Below, in pieces: positions 23,714 to 33,000 of a stretch of 64,000 bases of DNA (positions within the stretch are counted from its first letter, which is position 1; each line of letters begins with the position of its first letter). The DNA is taken from assembly GCA_041586155.1 (NCBI GenBank), contig JBFHAT010000010.1, forward strand, positions 1 through 64,000. The letters run 5' to 3'. The position numbers were made by a program, and so were the translations under genes. The stretch comes from JBFGJH01 sp041586155. GTDB taxonomy: Bacteria; Actinomycetota; Acidimicrobiia; Spongiisociales; JAENVV01. The notes beneath the pieces are model-generated. The model searched no databases and was not told the DNA's origin. It worked only from the letters and a program-made list of their open reading frames with translations.

Positions 23714-24027
23714 CGCAGGGATTGGGGACGGAATTCGAGTCGAGCCGGCTCGATTGTCTGTCCGCATTCGATGCACAGCCCGTACTGGTCGTCGTCGATG
23801 CGCTTCAGTGCGGCGCTGACTTCCTCGAGCTGGCTGGCCAATGCCTCTGCGATGCCGAGCAGTTCCGTCCGTTCGGCGGTGGCGGCACCTGCATCGGCGA
23901 AGCTGTCGGCTGAGATCGTGTCCGAGCGCAGCTCGCCGGTTGGGGTGGCTCCCATCTCGTCGAGCTGACGCACGAGCTTGTCTCGTTCTGCTTCGAGCGC
24001 CGCTCGGGCGGCGGCGAGGTCTGCCAT
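23683..24027 (-). CDS. DksA/TraR-type zinc-finger protein
   Basis: A 114-residue protein with an N-terminal coiled coil (about residues 2-70) and a C4 zinc finger at the C terminus, CX2C-X17-CX2C (CIECG...CVSCK). This is the DksA/TraR plan; members bind the RNA polymerase secondary channel, while some actinobacterial members act on other targets. ATG 24027 lies one base after the xerD TGA, so the pair is coupled. The acidic coiled-coil tip residues typical of true DksA are not obvious, so an RNA polymerase role is inference. Confidence 0.85.
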   Translation of the reverse strand: MADLAAARAALEAERDKLVRQLDEMGATPTGELRSDTISADSFADAGAATAERTELLGIAEALASQLEEVSAALKRIDDDQYGLCIECGQTIEPARLEFRPQSLRCVSCKMKAS

Positions 24028-24028
24028 G

Positions 24029-24934
24029 TCACCCGTCCTTCCTGCGGCGGCTGCGCGGATGCGCTTCGACAAACGCCTCGTACAGGTGACGGGGCGAAAC
24101 TCGCGTGTAGATCTGCGTGGTCGAGATACTAGCGTGGCCGAGGATTTCCTGGACGGTTCTCAGGTCGGCCCCTCCTTCCACCATGTGCGTTGCCGCCGAA
24201 TGCCGGAGCACATGCGGTGAGAGGCGTTCGGGGGGGAGACCGGCTGCGGATCCTGCTGATTTCACCACCGACCAGATCGACTGCCTGCTGAGCCGGCCGC
24301 CACGCCGGTTGACGAAGACGGCATCGGATTTGGCGATATCGGCTCGGTCGACGAACCACACCGCCAGCGCGTCGCACGCCGGTTCGCCCAAGGGGACGAG
24401 TCGCTGACGGTCTCCCTTGCCTGTCAGCAGCGCCGTTCGTTCGGTGAGGTCGACGTCGAGGACATCGAGACCGGCAGCCTCGGAAACGCGCGCTCCGGAT
24501 GCATACATGAACTCCAACAAGGCTCGATTTCGGCGACCCAGGGCTGTTTCGGTTGGCACACCCTCGATGAGCGTGATGAGCTCGTCGACGTCCAATGCCT
24601 TGGGCAACGACTGTTCCCGTCCGGGCGGTTCCACGAGGAGCGTCGGATCCGACGCGGCCATCCCTTCGACGACGAGGAACCGGTGAAACATCCGCAATGC
24701 GGCGATGCGACGAGCCCGAGTGGCGGGCGCATACCGTCCCAGGGTGACGAGATAGTCGTCCACCAACTGTGGATTCGGGGCTCGCTCGTCGAGGAACGTT
24801 CGATACCCCACCAGATCGCGCCGGTACGCCGCAAGCGTGTTCGCAGAAAGACCCCGCTCGATGTCGAGATGGCGGAGGAACAACCGGATCTGGTCGTCCA
24901 GCCCGGATTCGTGCTCAGCCGGTGCCGGCATCAT
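24029..24934 (-). CDS. xerD: Site-specific tyrosine recombinase XerD
   Basis: A 301-residue tyrosine recombinase for chromosome dimer resolution. A SAM-like N-terminal DNA-binding domain covers about 10-95 (RGLSANTLAAYRRDL). All catalytic residues are present: Arg149, Lys173, His241, Arg244, His267 and Tyr276 (TQIYTRV). Position between the nudix gene and scp genes fits the chromosomal XerD (Rv1701) rather than a mobile integrase. It overlaps the nudix gene by 20 bases; ATG 24934 or 24931 are both possible starts. Confidence 0.93.
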   Translation of the reverse strand: MMPAPAEHESGLDDQIRLFLRHLDIERGLSANTLAAYRRDLVGYRTFLDERAPNPQLVDDYLVTLGRYAPATRARRIAALRMFHRFLVVEGMAASDPTLLVEPPGREQSLPKALDVDELITLIEGVPTETALGRRNRALLEFMYASGARVSEAAGLDVLDVDLTERTALLTGKGDRQRLVPLGEPACDALAVWFVDRADIAKSDAVFVNRRGGRLSRQSIWSVVKSAGSAAGLPPERLSPHVLRHSAATHMVEGGADLRTVQEILGHASISTTQIYTRVSPRHLYEAFVEAHPRSRRRKDG

Positions 24935-25457
24935 TGCGCCTGGCGGCCGTCAGGAGCAGGACCCTCGTCTTGGAATCGGAGATCTCGCCAACGTCGACCG
25001 CATGCAATGCTTCGGCCAGCGACATCGTCACGATTTCGGCGTGATGCTCCTCCGGACCGTCGGGGTCGATGTCGGTTGGGATGGCATCGAACGCCAGGAA
25101 CAGATGGATGATCTCGTCTGTGAACCCCGGGCTGGATTCCATGGGGCCGATGTCGATGAGCTCGCCGGGCTCGAGTCCGACCTCTTCGATGCATTCCCGG
25201 CGAGCTGCGACTTCGGGATCCTCACCGGGATTCATCTTCCCGGCCGGCGTCTCCAGGAGCCAGCGATCGAGTGGTGCACGATATTGGCGGATCAGCGTCA
25301 CTTGGTCCCCGTGGATCGGAAGCACGGACACGCCTCCGGGATGGCGAATGATGTCGCGGATGACTTCTTTGCCGTCGCCGTCAGCGAACACGAGCCGTTC
25401 GAAGAGGAAGAAAAGCCCGCGGGCGATTCGCTCGCGCCGCTCGGGGACCCATTTCAT
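24915..25457 (-). CDS. NUDIX hydrolase, ADP-ribose pyrophosphatase-like
   Basis: A 180-residue NUDIX enzyme. The full box is GKMNPGEDPEVAARRECIEE followed by VGLE. Upstream QYRAPLDRWLLETPAGKM is typical of ADP-ribose diphosphatases, which cleave ADP-ribose to AMP and ribose 5-phosphate. Location next to pyrG matches Rv1700. The stop of pyrG is two bases from its ATG, so the two are coupled. Confidence 0.9.
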   Translation of the reverse strand: MKWVPERRERIARGLFFLFERLVFADGDGKEVIRDIIRHPGGVSVLPIHGDQVTLIRQYRAPLDRWLLETPAGKMNPGEDPEVAARRECIEEVGLEPGELIDIGPMESSPGFTDEIIHLFLAFDAIPTDIDPDGPEEHHAEIVTMSLAEALHAVDVGEISDSKTRVLLLTAARRNDAGTG

Positions 25458-25459
25458 CG

Positions 25460-27130
25460 TCAGCTCGACACGGGCTCAGACGCCTCCGCGGAGACCGTCG
25501 TGGCGGCATCGCCCGGGCGGCCAGCCGGTGCACGTGCCAGCGCCGCAGCCGCGGCGAGGAACCCGTCGAACAACGGATGGGCCTTGTCGGGCCGCGACTT
25601 GAGTTCGGGGTGAGCCTGCGTGGCAACGAAGAACGGATGCGAGGGCATCTCGATGAACTCGACGAGCTGATCATCGGGCGACAAGCCGCTCAGCATCATG
25701 CCTTGCTGCTCGAGATCTCGGCGATACCGGTTGTTGACCTCGTATCGGTGGCGGTGTCGCTCGTAGATGACTGGCTCGCCGTAGAGGCGCCGCACCGTGG
25801 AACCTTCCGCGAGCTTGGCGGCGTACAGGCCCAGTCGCATCGTGCCGCCCTTCTCGTCGACCTCCTGCTGGGATTCCATCAGGTCGATGACGGGATGGGG
25901 AGTGACCGGATCGAACTCTGAGCTGTCGGCGTTGGCCAACCCGACCACGTTGCGGGCGAATTCGATCACCGCACACTGCAGTCCGAGGCAGAGGCCCAGG
26001 AAGGGGATGCTGCGCTCACGGGCGTGGCGGATCGCTTCGATCTTGCCTTCGACGCCGCGATGACCGAACCCGCCGGGGACGAGGATCCCGTGTAACCCTT
26101 CCATGTGTGCAGATGCGTACAGGCCGGTCATCTCTTCGGCCGGTACCCAACGAAGGTCCAGCTTGAGGTCGTTCACCGCTGCCCCGTGCCGCAACGCCTC
26201 CACCACCGACAGGTACGCGTCGGGTAGGTCTACGTACTTGCCGACGACGCCGATCGTGACGACGTCGGTCGCACCGGCGGCGCGTTCGACCATGGCCCGC
26301 CAGGCGCCCAGGTCGGGTTCCGGCGCATCGAGGTGAAGCCGCTTGATGATGACATCGTCGAGCCCGCGCTCGTGGAGGAGAAGGGGAACCTCATAGATGT
26401 CCTGGGCATCGACCGCGTTGATGACCGCCTCGGCATCGACGTCACAGAAGAGCGAGATCTTGCGGCGGACCGATTCGTCGATCTCTCGATCTGAACGAAC
26501 GACGATGACGTCTGGATGGATACCGCGACTGCGAAGCTCGGCGACAGAGTGCTGCGTGGGCTTCGACTTGAGCTCTTCCGACGAGGAGATGTAGGGGACG
26601 AGCGTCACATGGATGTACGCAACGTTCTCGCGACCGACGTCCTTCCCGAACTGGCGGATCGCCTCCAGGAATGGAAGCCCTTCGATGTCGCCGACGGTCC
26701 CGCCCACTTCGGAGATGACGACATCCACTTCGTCGCGGTCGCCCATCCTCTTGATGCGGGCCTTGATCTCGTTGGTGATGTGCGGGATCACCTGCACGGT
26801 GCCGCCGAGATAGTCGCCGCGCCTCTCCTTCTGGATCACGGAAAGGTAGATGGCGCCAGCCGAGACGGAAGCATCACGTCGCAGATTGACCCCGGTGAAG
26901 CGCTCATAATGCCCGAGATCCAGGTCGGTCTCTCCCCCGTCGTCGGTGACGAAGACCTCACCGTGCTGAAACGGGTTCATCGTGCCGGGGTCGACGTTGA
27001 TGTACGGGTCGAGCTTCTGGAGCACGACGTTGAGGCCCCGTGCCTTGAGGAGGCGGCCCAACGACGCGGCGGTGATGCCTTTGCCGAGTGAAGAGACGAC
27101 GCCGCCCGTTACGAAGATGTATTTCGTCAC
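25460..27130 (-). CDS. pyrG: CTP synthase
   Basis: A 556-residue enzyme that aminates UTP to CTP with glutamine. The N-terminal synthetase domain starts TKYIFVTGGVVSSLGKGITA, with the Mg-binding DPYINVDPGTMNPFQHGEV. The C-terminal class I amidotransferase domain has the nucleophile Cys in FLGLCLGLQCAVIE and a His-Glu pair in TQAHPELKSRP, where most family members have QFHPE. A 30-residue low-complexity tail ends the protein. The start is GTG. Confidence 0.96.
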   Translation of the reverse strand: MTKYIFVTGGVVSSLGKGITAASLGRLLKARGLNVVLQKLDPYINVDPGTMNPFQHGEVFVTDDGGETDLDLGHYERFTGVNLRRDASVSAGAIYLSVIQKERRGDYLGGTVQVIPHITNEIKARIKRMGDRDEVDVVISEVGGTVGDIEGLPFLEAIRQFGKDVGRENVAYIHVTLVPYISSSEELKSKPTQHSVAELRSRGIHPDVIVVRSDREIDESVRRKISLFCDVDAEAVINAVDAQDIYEVPLLLHERGLDDVIIKRLHLDAPEPDLGAWRAMVERAAGATDVVTIGVVGKYVDLPDAYLSVVEALRHGAAVNDLKLDLRWVPAEEMTGLYASAHMEGLHGILVPGGFGHRGVEGKIEAIRHARERSIPFLGLCLGLQCAVIEFARNVVGLANADSSEFDPVTPHPVIDLMESQQEVDEKGGTMRLGLYAAKLAEGSTVRRLYGEPVIYERHRHRYEVNNRYRRDLEQQGMMLSGLSPDDQLVEFIEMPSHPFFVATQAHPELKSRPDKAHPLFDGFLAAAAALARAPAGRPGDAATTVSAEASEPVSS

Positions 27131-27171
27131 GGGATGTCAGCGTAGCACCTGGCAGCCGACCGACCCGGATC

Positions 27172-28767
27172 TCAGTTGATGCGCTTGCCGTGACCCGTCC
27201 AAGCGCGTTCACGCAACACGTATTTCTGGATCTTGCCGGTCGACGTTTTGGGCAGCGCATCGACGAACTCGACATGGTCGGGCGCCTTGTAGTGGGCAAG
27301 GCGGGCTCGAACGTGCTCGATGATGTCGTACTCCGTGGCGGCGGCGTCACTCTTCAAGACGACATATGCCTTGGGTCGCTCACCCCAATGGTCGTGGGGG
27401 ATCGCCACCACTGCCGCTTCGAGCACCGCGGGATGCTCCATGATGGCCTGCTCTACTTCGATCGTCGAGATGTTCTCGCCGCCAGAGACAATCACGTCTT
27501 TCGACCTGTCCCGTAGCTCGATGTAGCCGTCCTCATGCCAGACGGCGACGTCACCGCTGTGGAACCATCCTCCCCGAAATGCGGTCGCAGTCGCCTCGGG
27601 GTCGTCGAAGTAGCCCGCCATGACGTTGTTTCCCCGCATGACGACTTCGCCCATCGTCGCACCGTCTCGGGGAACGTCGTTCATCTCCCCATCGACCACG
27701 CGAATCGGGTCGACGCCGATGAACGCCAGCCCTTGGCGGGCGAGACGGACGGCTCGCTCGTCGGGGCCGAGTTCCTGCCAGCCGTCTTGCCATTCGCAGA
27801 CCGTGTGGGGCCCGTAGGTCTCGGTGAGGCCGTAGACGTGGATGATGGAAGCCCCGAGTCGCTCCATCTCGCCGATGATGGTGGGGCTGGGCGGAGCCCC
27901 GGCCGTCGTGACGGTGAGGCCGTGAGGGATCGGTGCGGCGTCGGGATGGTTGGCCAGTGAGATCAGCACGGTTGGCGCCGCATTGAGGTGGGTGACACCC
28001 AGCGTCCGGATCAGCTTCCATACCTCAGCGGGTTCCACGGCGCGCAGACCGACATGCGTGCCGCCGATTCCGGTCACCGCCCACGTGGTACACCATCCAT
28101 TGCAGTGGAACATGGGCAATGTCCACAAGTACACCGAGGACGGACTGTGGCGCGAATGAATGATCTCCGTCAACGAGTTGAGATAGGCGCCCCGGTGGGT
28201 GTACACGACTCCTTTGGGTCTTCCGGTCGTCCCCGAGGTGTAGTTGATCGAGATCGCCTGGTATTCGTCGGCGACCCTCCACGGCAATGGGTCACCGGAT
28301 GCTCGTGCGAGGAAATCTGGGTATCTGGTGCCGGGAAGGTCCGGTGCCGGACCTTCCTCCTCGATCAGCACGACCTCTTCCACGGTTTCGAGCTCGTCGA
28401 GAATCGGCGAGACCCGATCGGCCAAAGCCGTGTCGACGAAGAGCATTCGTGCTCCGGAGTGCGAGAGGATGTATGCGACCTCGGCGGGAGCGAGACGGGT
28501 GTTGATGGCGACCAGCACCGCCCCGATCAGCGGCACCCCGAAGTGAGCCGCCAGCATGTCGAACGTGTTCGGGGAGAGATAGGCGATGCGATCGCCCGAT
28601 TCGATGCCGCTGGCGCGGAGCGCCTGCCCGATCCGCTGGGCGCGTTCGCCCAGTGCCCGGTAGTCGTGAGCGGTGCCCTTCGTGAGGAAGGCCGCTTTGG
28701 TGGGGAATGCCTCCACCGACCGCTCCAAGAACAGCAACGGCGTGAGTTGGGTGGACGACACTTCCAT
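27172..28767 (-). CDS. Acyl-CoA synthetase (AMP-forming)
   Basis: A 531-residue ANL-superfamily ligase that activates a carboxylic acid with ATP and CoA. Motifs: YTSGTTGRPKGVVYTH (P-loop), YGLTETYGPHTVCEW, GDVAVWHEDGYIELRDRSKD and the catalytic Lys near the end in PKTSTGKIQKYVLRE. Overall similarity in layout is to medium-chain or methylthiopropionate (DmdB-type) ligases, but the acid is not predictable. It is inserted between pyrG and recN, which are closer in mycobacteria, and may cooperate with the acyl-CoA dehydrogenases at 52.5-55.9 kb. Confidence 0.9.
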   Translation of the reverse strand: MEVSSTQLTPLLFLERSVEAFPTKAAFLTKGTAHDYRALGERAQRIGQALRASGIESGDRIAYLSPNTFDMLAAHFGVPLIGAVLVAINTRLAPAEVAYILSHSGARMLFVDTALADRVSPILDELETVEEVVLIEEEGPAPDLPGTRYPDFLARASGDPLPWRVADEYQAISINYTSGTTGRPKGVVYTHRGAYLNSLTEIIHSRHSPSSVYLWTLPMFHCNGWCTTWAVTGIGGTHVGLRAVEPAEVWKLIRTLGVTHLNAAPTVLISLANHPDAAPIPHGLTVTTAGAPPSPTIIGEMERLGASIIHVYGLTETYGPHTVCEWQDGWQELGPDERAVRLARQGLAFIGVDPIRVVDGEMNDVPRDGATMGEVVMRGNNVMAGYFDDPEATATAFRGGWFHSGDVAVWHEDGYIELRDRSKDVIVSGGENISTIEVEQAIMEHPAVLEAAVVAIPHDHWGERPKAYVVLKSDAAATEYDIIEHVRARLAHYKAPDHVEFVDALPKTSTGKIQKYVLRERAWTGHGKRIN

Positions 28768-28812
28768 GAAGACCCTCCCGGCGTTGGCTGCGCGAGCATA
28801 CCTCCCGAATCT

Positions 28813-30420
28813 TCACCGTTCGGCTCGGCTGACTGCGGCCAGCTGACGCAGCTCGGTTGCATGCCGGAGGCTCTGCTCGGACCTTTCCAATCCCGACAGC
28901 ATGCGAGCCAGCTCCTCGATTCGTCCTGCTTCGTCGACCGTGCGGACGACCGCCTCGGCGCCTGCCCGCTCGACCACGATGTGTGTGTCGGCGAACGCGG
29001 CGATCTGCGGAAGGTGCGTGACGGCCAGCACCTGACGGTCGCATGCCAGCCGGGCCAGCTTCTGGCCCAGTGCCATCCCCGTTCGGCCGCCCACGCCCGC
29101 ATCGATCTCGTCGAAGGCGATCACAGGAGCGCGCGCCGCTCCGGCGGCCAGCCGCACCGACAGCACGAGCCGGCTCAGCTCGCCTCCGCTCGCAACCCGC
29201 CCCACCGGGCCGGGCGTCAGGCGGGCATCCGAGGCGAACCTCAGCTCGACGTGATCGGCTCCGGCAGCGTGGGGCTCCCGCGACGACACGTCGAACTCCA
29301 GATGCGGATCGGAGAGTCCCAGCTCGGCGAGATGCCCGATGGCAGCCTGGGCAAGACGCTCGCCGGCCGCCTGGCGCGCGCCGCGCAACCTCGCTCCGAC
29401 GGCGACCAGTGCATCGACAGAGGCTGCCAGGTCGGCGTCGACAGTGGCGGCTCGGTCGGCGAGGGCGGCCAGCTCGGAAGCTCGTTTGGCTGCCTGCACC
29501 CCGAACTCGAGCACCTCATCGAGGGTGGCGCCGTACTTGCGACGCAGGCTGTTGAGCTGCGCCAGGCGCTCCTCGGCCCGTTCCGATTCGGACGGGTCAA
29601 CCGGAAGGGCATCGGCGCTCCCACGCACCTCTCCGCTGAGGTCGTCGAGGACCGCGGCGAGTTCGTCCAGCCCAGAGAGCGTGTCGACCAGCTCGACATC
29701 CAGTTGGGCGGCCCGCCGGAGCGCGCTCCTGGCCGCCCCGAGCGCATCCCTCGATACGTCCATGTCGCGGTGGGCGGAACCGAGGAGCTCGCGTAGCTCT
29801 GCGGCGCTACGCAGGTATCGCAGCTTCGCCTCCAGCTCGGCGTCGTCGCCCAGGGCAAACCCGGCTGCGGCGATCTCCTCCGCTTGCCATTCCGCCAGCG
29901 AGCGTTCTCTTTCGAGCCCTCGCAGGTCGCCGCCGATCTCAGCCTGGAGAGCTCGAAGGTCTCGAGACTGTGCCCATCCCTCTTCGTACTCGGTGCGGGC
30001 AGCGAGCCCTTCGTCATCGAGCGCCGTGTCAACGAGGCGACGGACCTCGTGAGCGGTTCCGAGCAACAGCTGGTCATGCTGGGCCACCACTTCGACGAGC
30101 CCGGCGACCCGCTCGCCGATCGCGCTGAGCGGTGCCATGTCGCCGTTCAAATAGGAGCGGGAGCGGCCCTCGCGTACGACACGCCGGGTGACCACCACGT
30201 CCTCGCCATCGACCAGGAACCGCCCCTCGACGCGAGCCTCGTCTCCAGCGGGTCCGACCAGATCGGAGCGGGCCGGCATGCCGAGCATCAGCTGCAGCGC
30301 TCCCAGAAGGAGGGTCTTTCCCGCTCCCGTTTCGCCGGTGACGACGATCAATCCGGGGCCGGGCTCGACCGCGCCTCGCGAGATGATCCCCAGGTTGCTG
30401 ACAACCAGTTCGTCCAGCAT
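28813..30420 (-). CDS. recN: DNA repair protein RecN
   Basis: A 535-residue SMC-like ATPase for double-strand-break repair. Walker A GETGAGKTLLLGAL is at about residues 29-42; a long coiled coil rich in Ala/Glu/Arg fills the middle; the C-terminal lobe has the ABC signature GRVASGGELSRLVLSVRLA and Walker B VIAFDEIDAGVGGRTG. ATG 30420 shares its first base with the nadK TGA (TGATG). The 66-codon upstream in-frame extension lies inside nadK and is not protein-like. Confidence 0.94.
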   Translation of the reverse strand: MLDELVVSNLGIISRGAVEPGPGLIVVTGETGAGKTLLLGALQLMLGMPARSDLVGPAGDEARVEGRFLVDGEDVVVTRRVVREGRSRSYLNGDMAPLSAIGERVAGLVEVVAQHDQLLLGTAHEVRRLVDTALDDEGLAARTEYEEGWAQSRDLRALQAEIGGDLRGLERERSLAEWQAEEIAAAGFALGDDAELEAKLRYLRSAAELRELLGSAHRDMDVSRDALGAARSALRRAAQLDVELVDTLSGLDELAAVLDDLSGEVRGSADALPVDPSESERAEERLAQLNSLRRKYGATLDEVLEFGVQAAKRASELAALADRAATVDADLAASVDALVAVGARLRGARQAAGERLAQAAIGHLAELGLSDPHLEFDVSSREPHAAGADHVELRFASDARLTPGPVGRVASGGELSRLVLSVRLAAGAARAPVIAFDEIDAGVGGRTGMALGQKLARLACDRQVLAVTHLPQIAAFADTHIVVERAGAEAVVRTVDEAGRIEELARMLSGLERSEQSLRHATELRQLAAVSRAER

Positions 30421-31241
30421 CAGAGGCTCGCTCCGTCCAATCCCTCGTACAGGCGCAGCTTCTCTTTGACGGTCTGGGTATGCGATCGGGTACCGAAGCG
30501 AATGAACCGAACGCGTCGACTCCCCGCCGAGATGAGGACGGATCCGCCGGGCTCGACCACTCCGAGATCCCGGCCGTCGATGTTGACTCCTGCCGGTCGG
30601 TCGTGCGTCACCCGGCACTCGATGCGCACCGACGGCGGCAGCACCAGAGCCCTTCGGAATTGCGAATAGGGAGCGACGGGCGTGACCATGAGGGCGTCGA
30701 CCCGTGGATCCACGATGGGCCCGCCCGCCGAGAGGTTGTAGGCCGTGGAGCCGGTGGGCCCGGCGAAGACCAATCCGTCGGCCCGATACGTGAGAAACCG
30801 TTCGTCGTCGATGAACACCTCCAACGAAACGAGGCGCTGCGACGTCACTTTTTCCACGACCACATCGTTCAGCCCCAAATGCTCGGGTCCGTCACCCACA
30901 GCAGCCGCCACGGTCATCCGCGAGGTCTCCTCCCACTGTCCCGAGGCCACCATCGCCACGACGTCGTCGATGTCGCCCGGCTCGGCCTCTGCCAGGAACC
31001 CGACCCGACCGGTGTTGATACCGATCACGGGCGCATCGCCCGCCAGGGCGTGTCGGGCGGCCTCGAGCACCGTGCCGTCTCCACCGACGGCGGCGATCAC
31101 GTCGCAGCCTTCCAATGGCTCTTCCGATTGCTCGCCGACCGTTGCGACCTCCAGGCCGGATTCCTCAGCCCGTGAGATCAGCCGTTCGGCGACAGGGCCG
31201 GCCGGTTCGCTTCCGCGTCGTACCACCAAACCGAGCCTCAT
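30420..31241 (-). CDS. nadK: NAD kinase
   Basis: A 273-residue enzyme making NADP from NAD with ATP or polyphosphate. The catalytic GGDGT motif is at about residues 53-57 (AAVGGDGTVLEAAR), followed by GINTGRVGFLAE and the second conserved patch GPTGSTAYNLSAGGPIV. ATG 31241 overlaps the tlyA stop (ATGA). The tlyA-nadK-recN order is the standard actinobacterial one. Confidence 0.95.
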   Translation of the reverse strand: MRLGLVVRRGSEPAGPVAERLISRAEESGLEVATVGEQSEEPLEGCDVIAAVGGDGTVLEAARHALAGDAPVIGINTGRVGFLAEAEPGDIDDVVAMVASGQWEETSRMTVAAAVGDGPEHLGLNDVVVEKVTSQRLVSLEVFIDDERFLTYRADGLVFAGPTGSTAYNLSAGGPIVDPRVDALMVTPVAPYSQFRRALVLPPSVRIECRVTHDRPAGVNIDGRDLGVVEPGGSVLISAGSRRVRFIRFGTRSHTQTVKEKLRLYEGLDGASL

Positions 31242-32020
31242 CGCGCCCCCTCTGCGCCGCACAGGTCATCGAGCAGCCGATCGACGTCGGCGCCCTGTTC
31301 TGCGCGGAGGTGGACCAGAAATTCCGTGTTGCCGTCGCCGCCGAGGATGGGCGACACCATCCCCGCTCGAGCGTGCCACCCTGCCTCCATCCACGACGCC
31401 AGCACTCCAGCGATCGCCCGGCGGTGCGCGGACCCCGACCGGACGAGCCCGCCTCGGCCGACGTGGGCAGGTCCGACCTCGTATTGGGGTTTGACGAGCA
31501 GGACCACGTCCGCCGACGGAGCCAGGTGGGGCGCAAGGCCGTCGACCACCTTCGTGAGGGAGATGAACGACAGGTCGGCCACCAGGACCTCGATGGGGCC
31601 GCCGACCTCGGCTGCTGTCAAATGGCGGACGTTCGTTCCCTCGAGCAGAGTGACCCGTGGATCTACTCGAAGCCGGGTCGTCATCTGATCGTGGCCGACA
31701 TCGACAGCCACGACAGCCGATGCTCCTCGCTCGAGGAGCACCTCGGTGAACCCGCCGGTGGATGCGCCCGCATCGAGCGCACGGCACCCGGCGACGTCCA
31801 CCTCGAAGAAGTCGAGTGCGGCGAGCAGCTTTCGGGCCGCCCGGCTCACGTGCTGACGGGCGGTCAGCTCGATTCGAGCCTGCGTGGTGGTCTTCAGTGC
31901 GGGTTTGGTGGCGGGCTTGCCGTCGACGAGCACGGTGCCATCGTCGATGGCTCTGCGGGCGGCGCTCCTGGTGGGCACCAGCCCTCGCTCGACCAACGCC
32001 TCATCGAGCCGCAGCGTCAT
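31238..32020 (-). CDS. tlyA: TlyA 2'-O-ribose rRNA methyltransferase
   Basis: A 260-residue protein with an N-terminal S4 RNA-binding domain (MTLRLDEALVERGLVPTRSAARRAI) and an FtsJ/Rossmann methyltransferase domain (ALDAGASTGGFTEVLLERGA, VADLSFISL, LVKPQYEVG). In mycobacteria TlyA methylates 16S and 23S rRNA and its loss confers capreomycin resistance. ATG 32020 is 20 bases inside the preceding small ORF; an earlier in-frame start gives an Arg/Pro-rich extension with no S4 homology. Confidence 0.93.
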   Translation of the reverse strand: MTLRLDEALVERGLVPTRSAARRAIDDGTVLVDGKPATKPALKTTTQARIELTARQHVSRAARKLLAALDFFEVDVAGCRALDAGASTGGFTEVLLERGASAVVAVDVGHDQMTTRLRVDPRVTLLEGTNVRHLTAAEVGGPIEVLVADLSFISLTKVVDGLAPHLAPSADVVLLVKPQYEVGPAHVGRGGLVRSGSAHRRAIAGVLASWMEAGWHARAGMVSPILGGDGNTEFLVHLRAEQGADVDRLLDDLCGAEGAR

Positions 32021-32168
32021 CGTCCGGGGGCCGCTCGAGGCGGGCCCCGAGCCAGGAGGCAAGCGTCTCGGCAGCCGGGGCGGCATCCGCCGGGTCGAGG
32101 TCGACAAGGCGCTCCAACTCGGTTTCGAAGTCGAGGTTCTCTTCGGTCATCCGATGTTCGGGTTCCAT
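32001..32168 (-). CDS. Small acidic protein upstream of tlyA
   Basis: About 55 residues, acidic, with ENLDFETELERLVDLDPADAAPAAETLASWLGARL-type helical content and no cysteines. A small unknown ORF (Rv1693) is found at exactly this place between the HAD gene and tlyA in M. tuberculosis, which supports a real gene. ATG 32168 and ATG 32150 are both possible; neither has a good ribosome binding site. Function unknown. Confidence 0.6.
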   Translation of the reverse strand: MEPEHRMTEENLDFETELERLVDLDPADAAPAAETLASWLGARLERPPDDDAAAR

Positions 32169-32229
32169 CACGACCATTATGACGGCCACACCCGACGAAA
32201 CACGTCTTTGGAAGGGCCCGTTGCCCTCG

Positions 32230-33000
32230 TCACAGCAAGCCGGCGCCGGCTGCCCACCCGAGGAGGTCGGCGGCGGTGTCGAGGCACGCGTCCGGTGGGT
32301 CGGCAGTGGGGACGTTGAATGGCACCCCGGTCTTGACGGCCACCGTGATCCAGCCGGCCCTCTTGCCCATGGCGACGTCGGTGTCGAGCCGGTCCCCGAT
32401 CATGATGATGGTGTCGTGTTTCGCCGTTTCGGCGAGCAGCTCGATCATCGGCCGCTCCGGCTTGCCGGCGGGGACGGGCCGGACGCCACTGGCGGTGGCG
32501 ATCGCGCTCACGATGGAGCCTGCGCCTGGGCGCAGACCCTCTTCAGCGGGATAGGAGGCATCGAGGTTGGCGGCCAGAAACGGCACTCCCCGCAAGGCAA
32601 CTCCCATCGCCGCCTCCAAGGTGGCATAGGTGAACGCCTGATCGATTCCGACGATCAAGCCATCGGCCTTCTCCGGGTCGTGGCTGGGACGGCCGTGGGT
32701 GTCCAGGACGGCGGCGTGGATGCCCTCCCCGCCAACGATGAACGGATGTTTCACGGCCCGCTCGCGGGCGAGTCGGCCCACGGCCATCGCCGAGCTCACC
32801 ATTTGGCTCGGCTGAGCCGGATAACCGGTCACTCGAGCCACCTTGTCGGCCAGGCCTCGGGCGGTTCGAGCCGAGTTGTTGGTTGCGAACAGCACGTCGA
32901 CACCTCGCTCGGAGAGTTTCTGAAGGGTGTCGGCAACGCCGGGGACGGCTCGGTCGCCGCGATAGACGACACCGTCGAGATCGAAGATGCAGGTGATCAT
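32230..33000 (-). CDS. HAD-superfamily IIA hydrolase (NagD/PGPase-like)
   Basis: A 256-residue HAD phosphatase. Motif I is FDLDGVVYRGD at the N terminus, motif II ATNNSART, and the C2-type cap is between. Motif III/IV appears as GKPERPM and MIGDRLDTDVAMGKRAG. It corresponds to Rv1692, described as a glycerol 3-phosphate phosphatase in mycobacteria, so a role in glycerol phosphate recycling is possible. ATG 33000 overlaps the M20 peptidase stop (ATGA); the long upstream in-frame extension is antisense-like. Confidence 0.9.
   Translation of the reverse strand: MITCIFDLDGVVYRGDRAVPGVADTLQKLSERGVDVLFATNNSARTARGLADKVARVTGYPAQPSQMVSSAMAVGRLARERAVKHPFIVGGEGIHAAVLDTHGRPSHDPEKADGLIVGIDQAFTYATLEAAMGVALRGVPFLAANLDASYPAEEGLRPGAGSIVSAIATASGVRPVPAGKPERPMIELLAETAKHDTIIMIGDRLDTDVAMGKRAGWITVAVKTGVPFNVPTADPPDACLDTAADLLGWAAGAGLL

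Noticed and set aside
24029..24934. Mobile-element integrase
   Set aside because: The tyrosine recombinase sits in the conserved nudix-xerD-scp neighbourhood, so it is the chromosomal XerD.
27988..29796. 602-codon open frame on the plus strand
   Set aside because: Antisense to the acyl-CoA synthetase and recN. Its composition (His, Arg, Gly, Gln rich) is typical of mirror frames and no motif is present.
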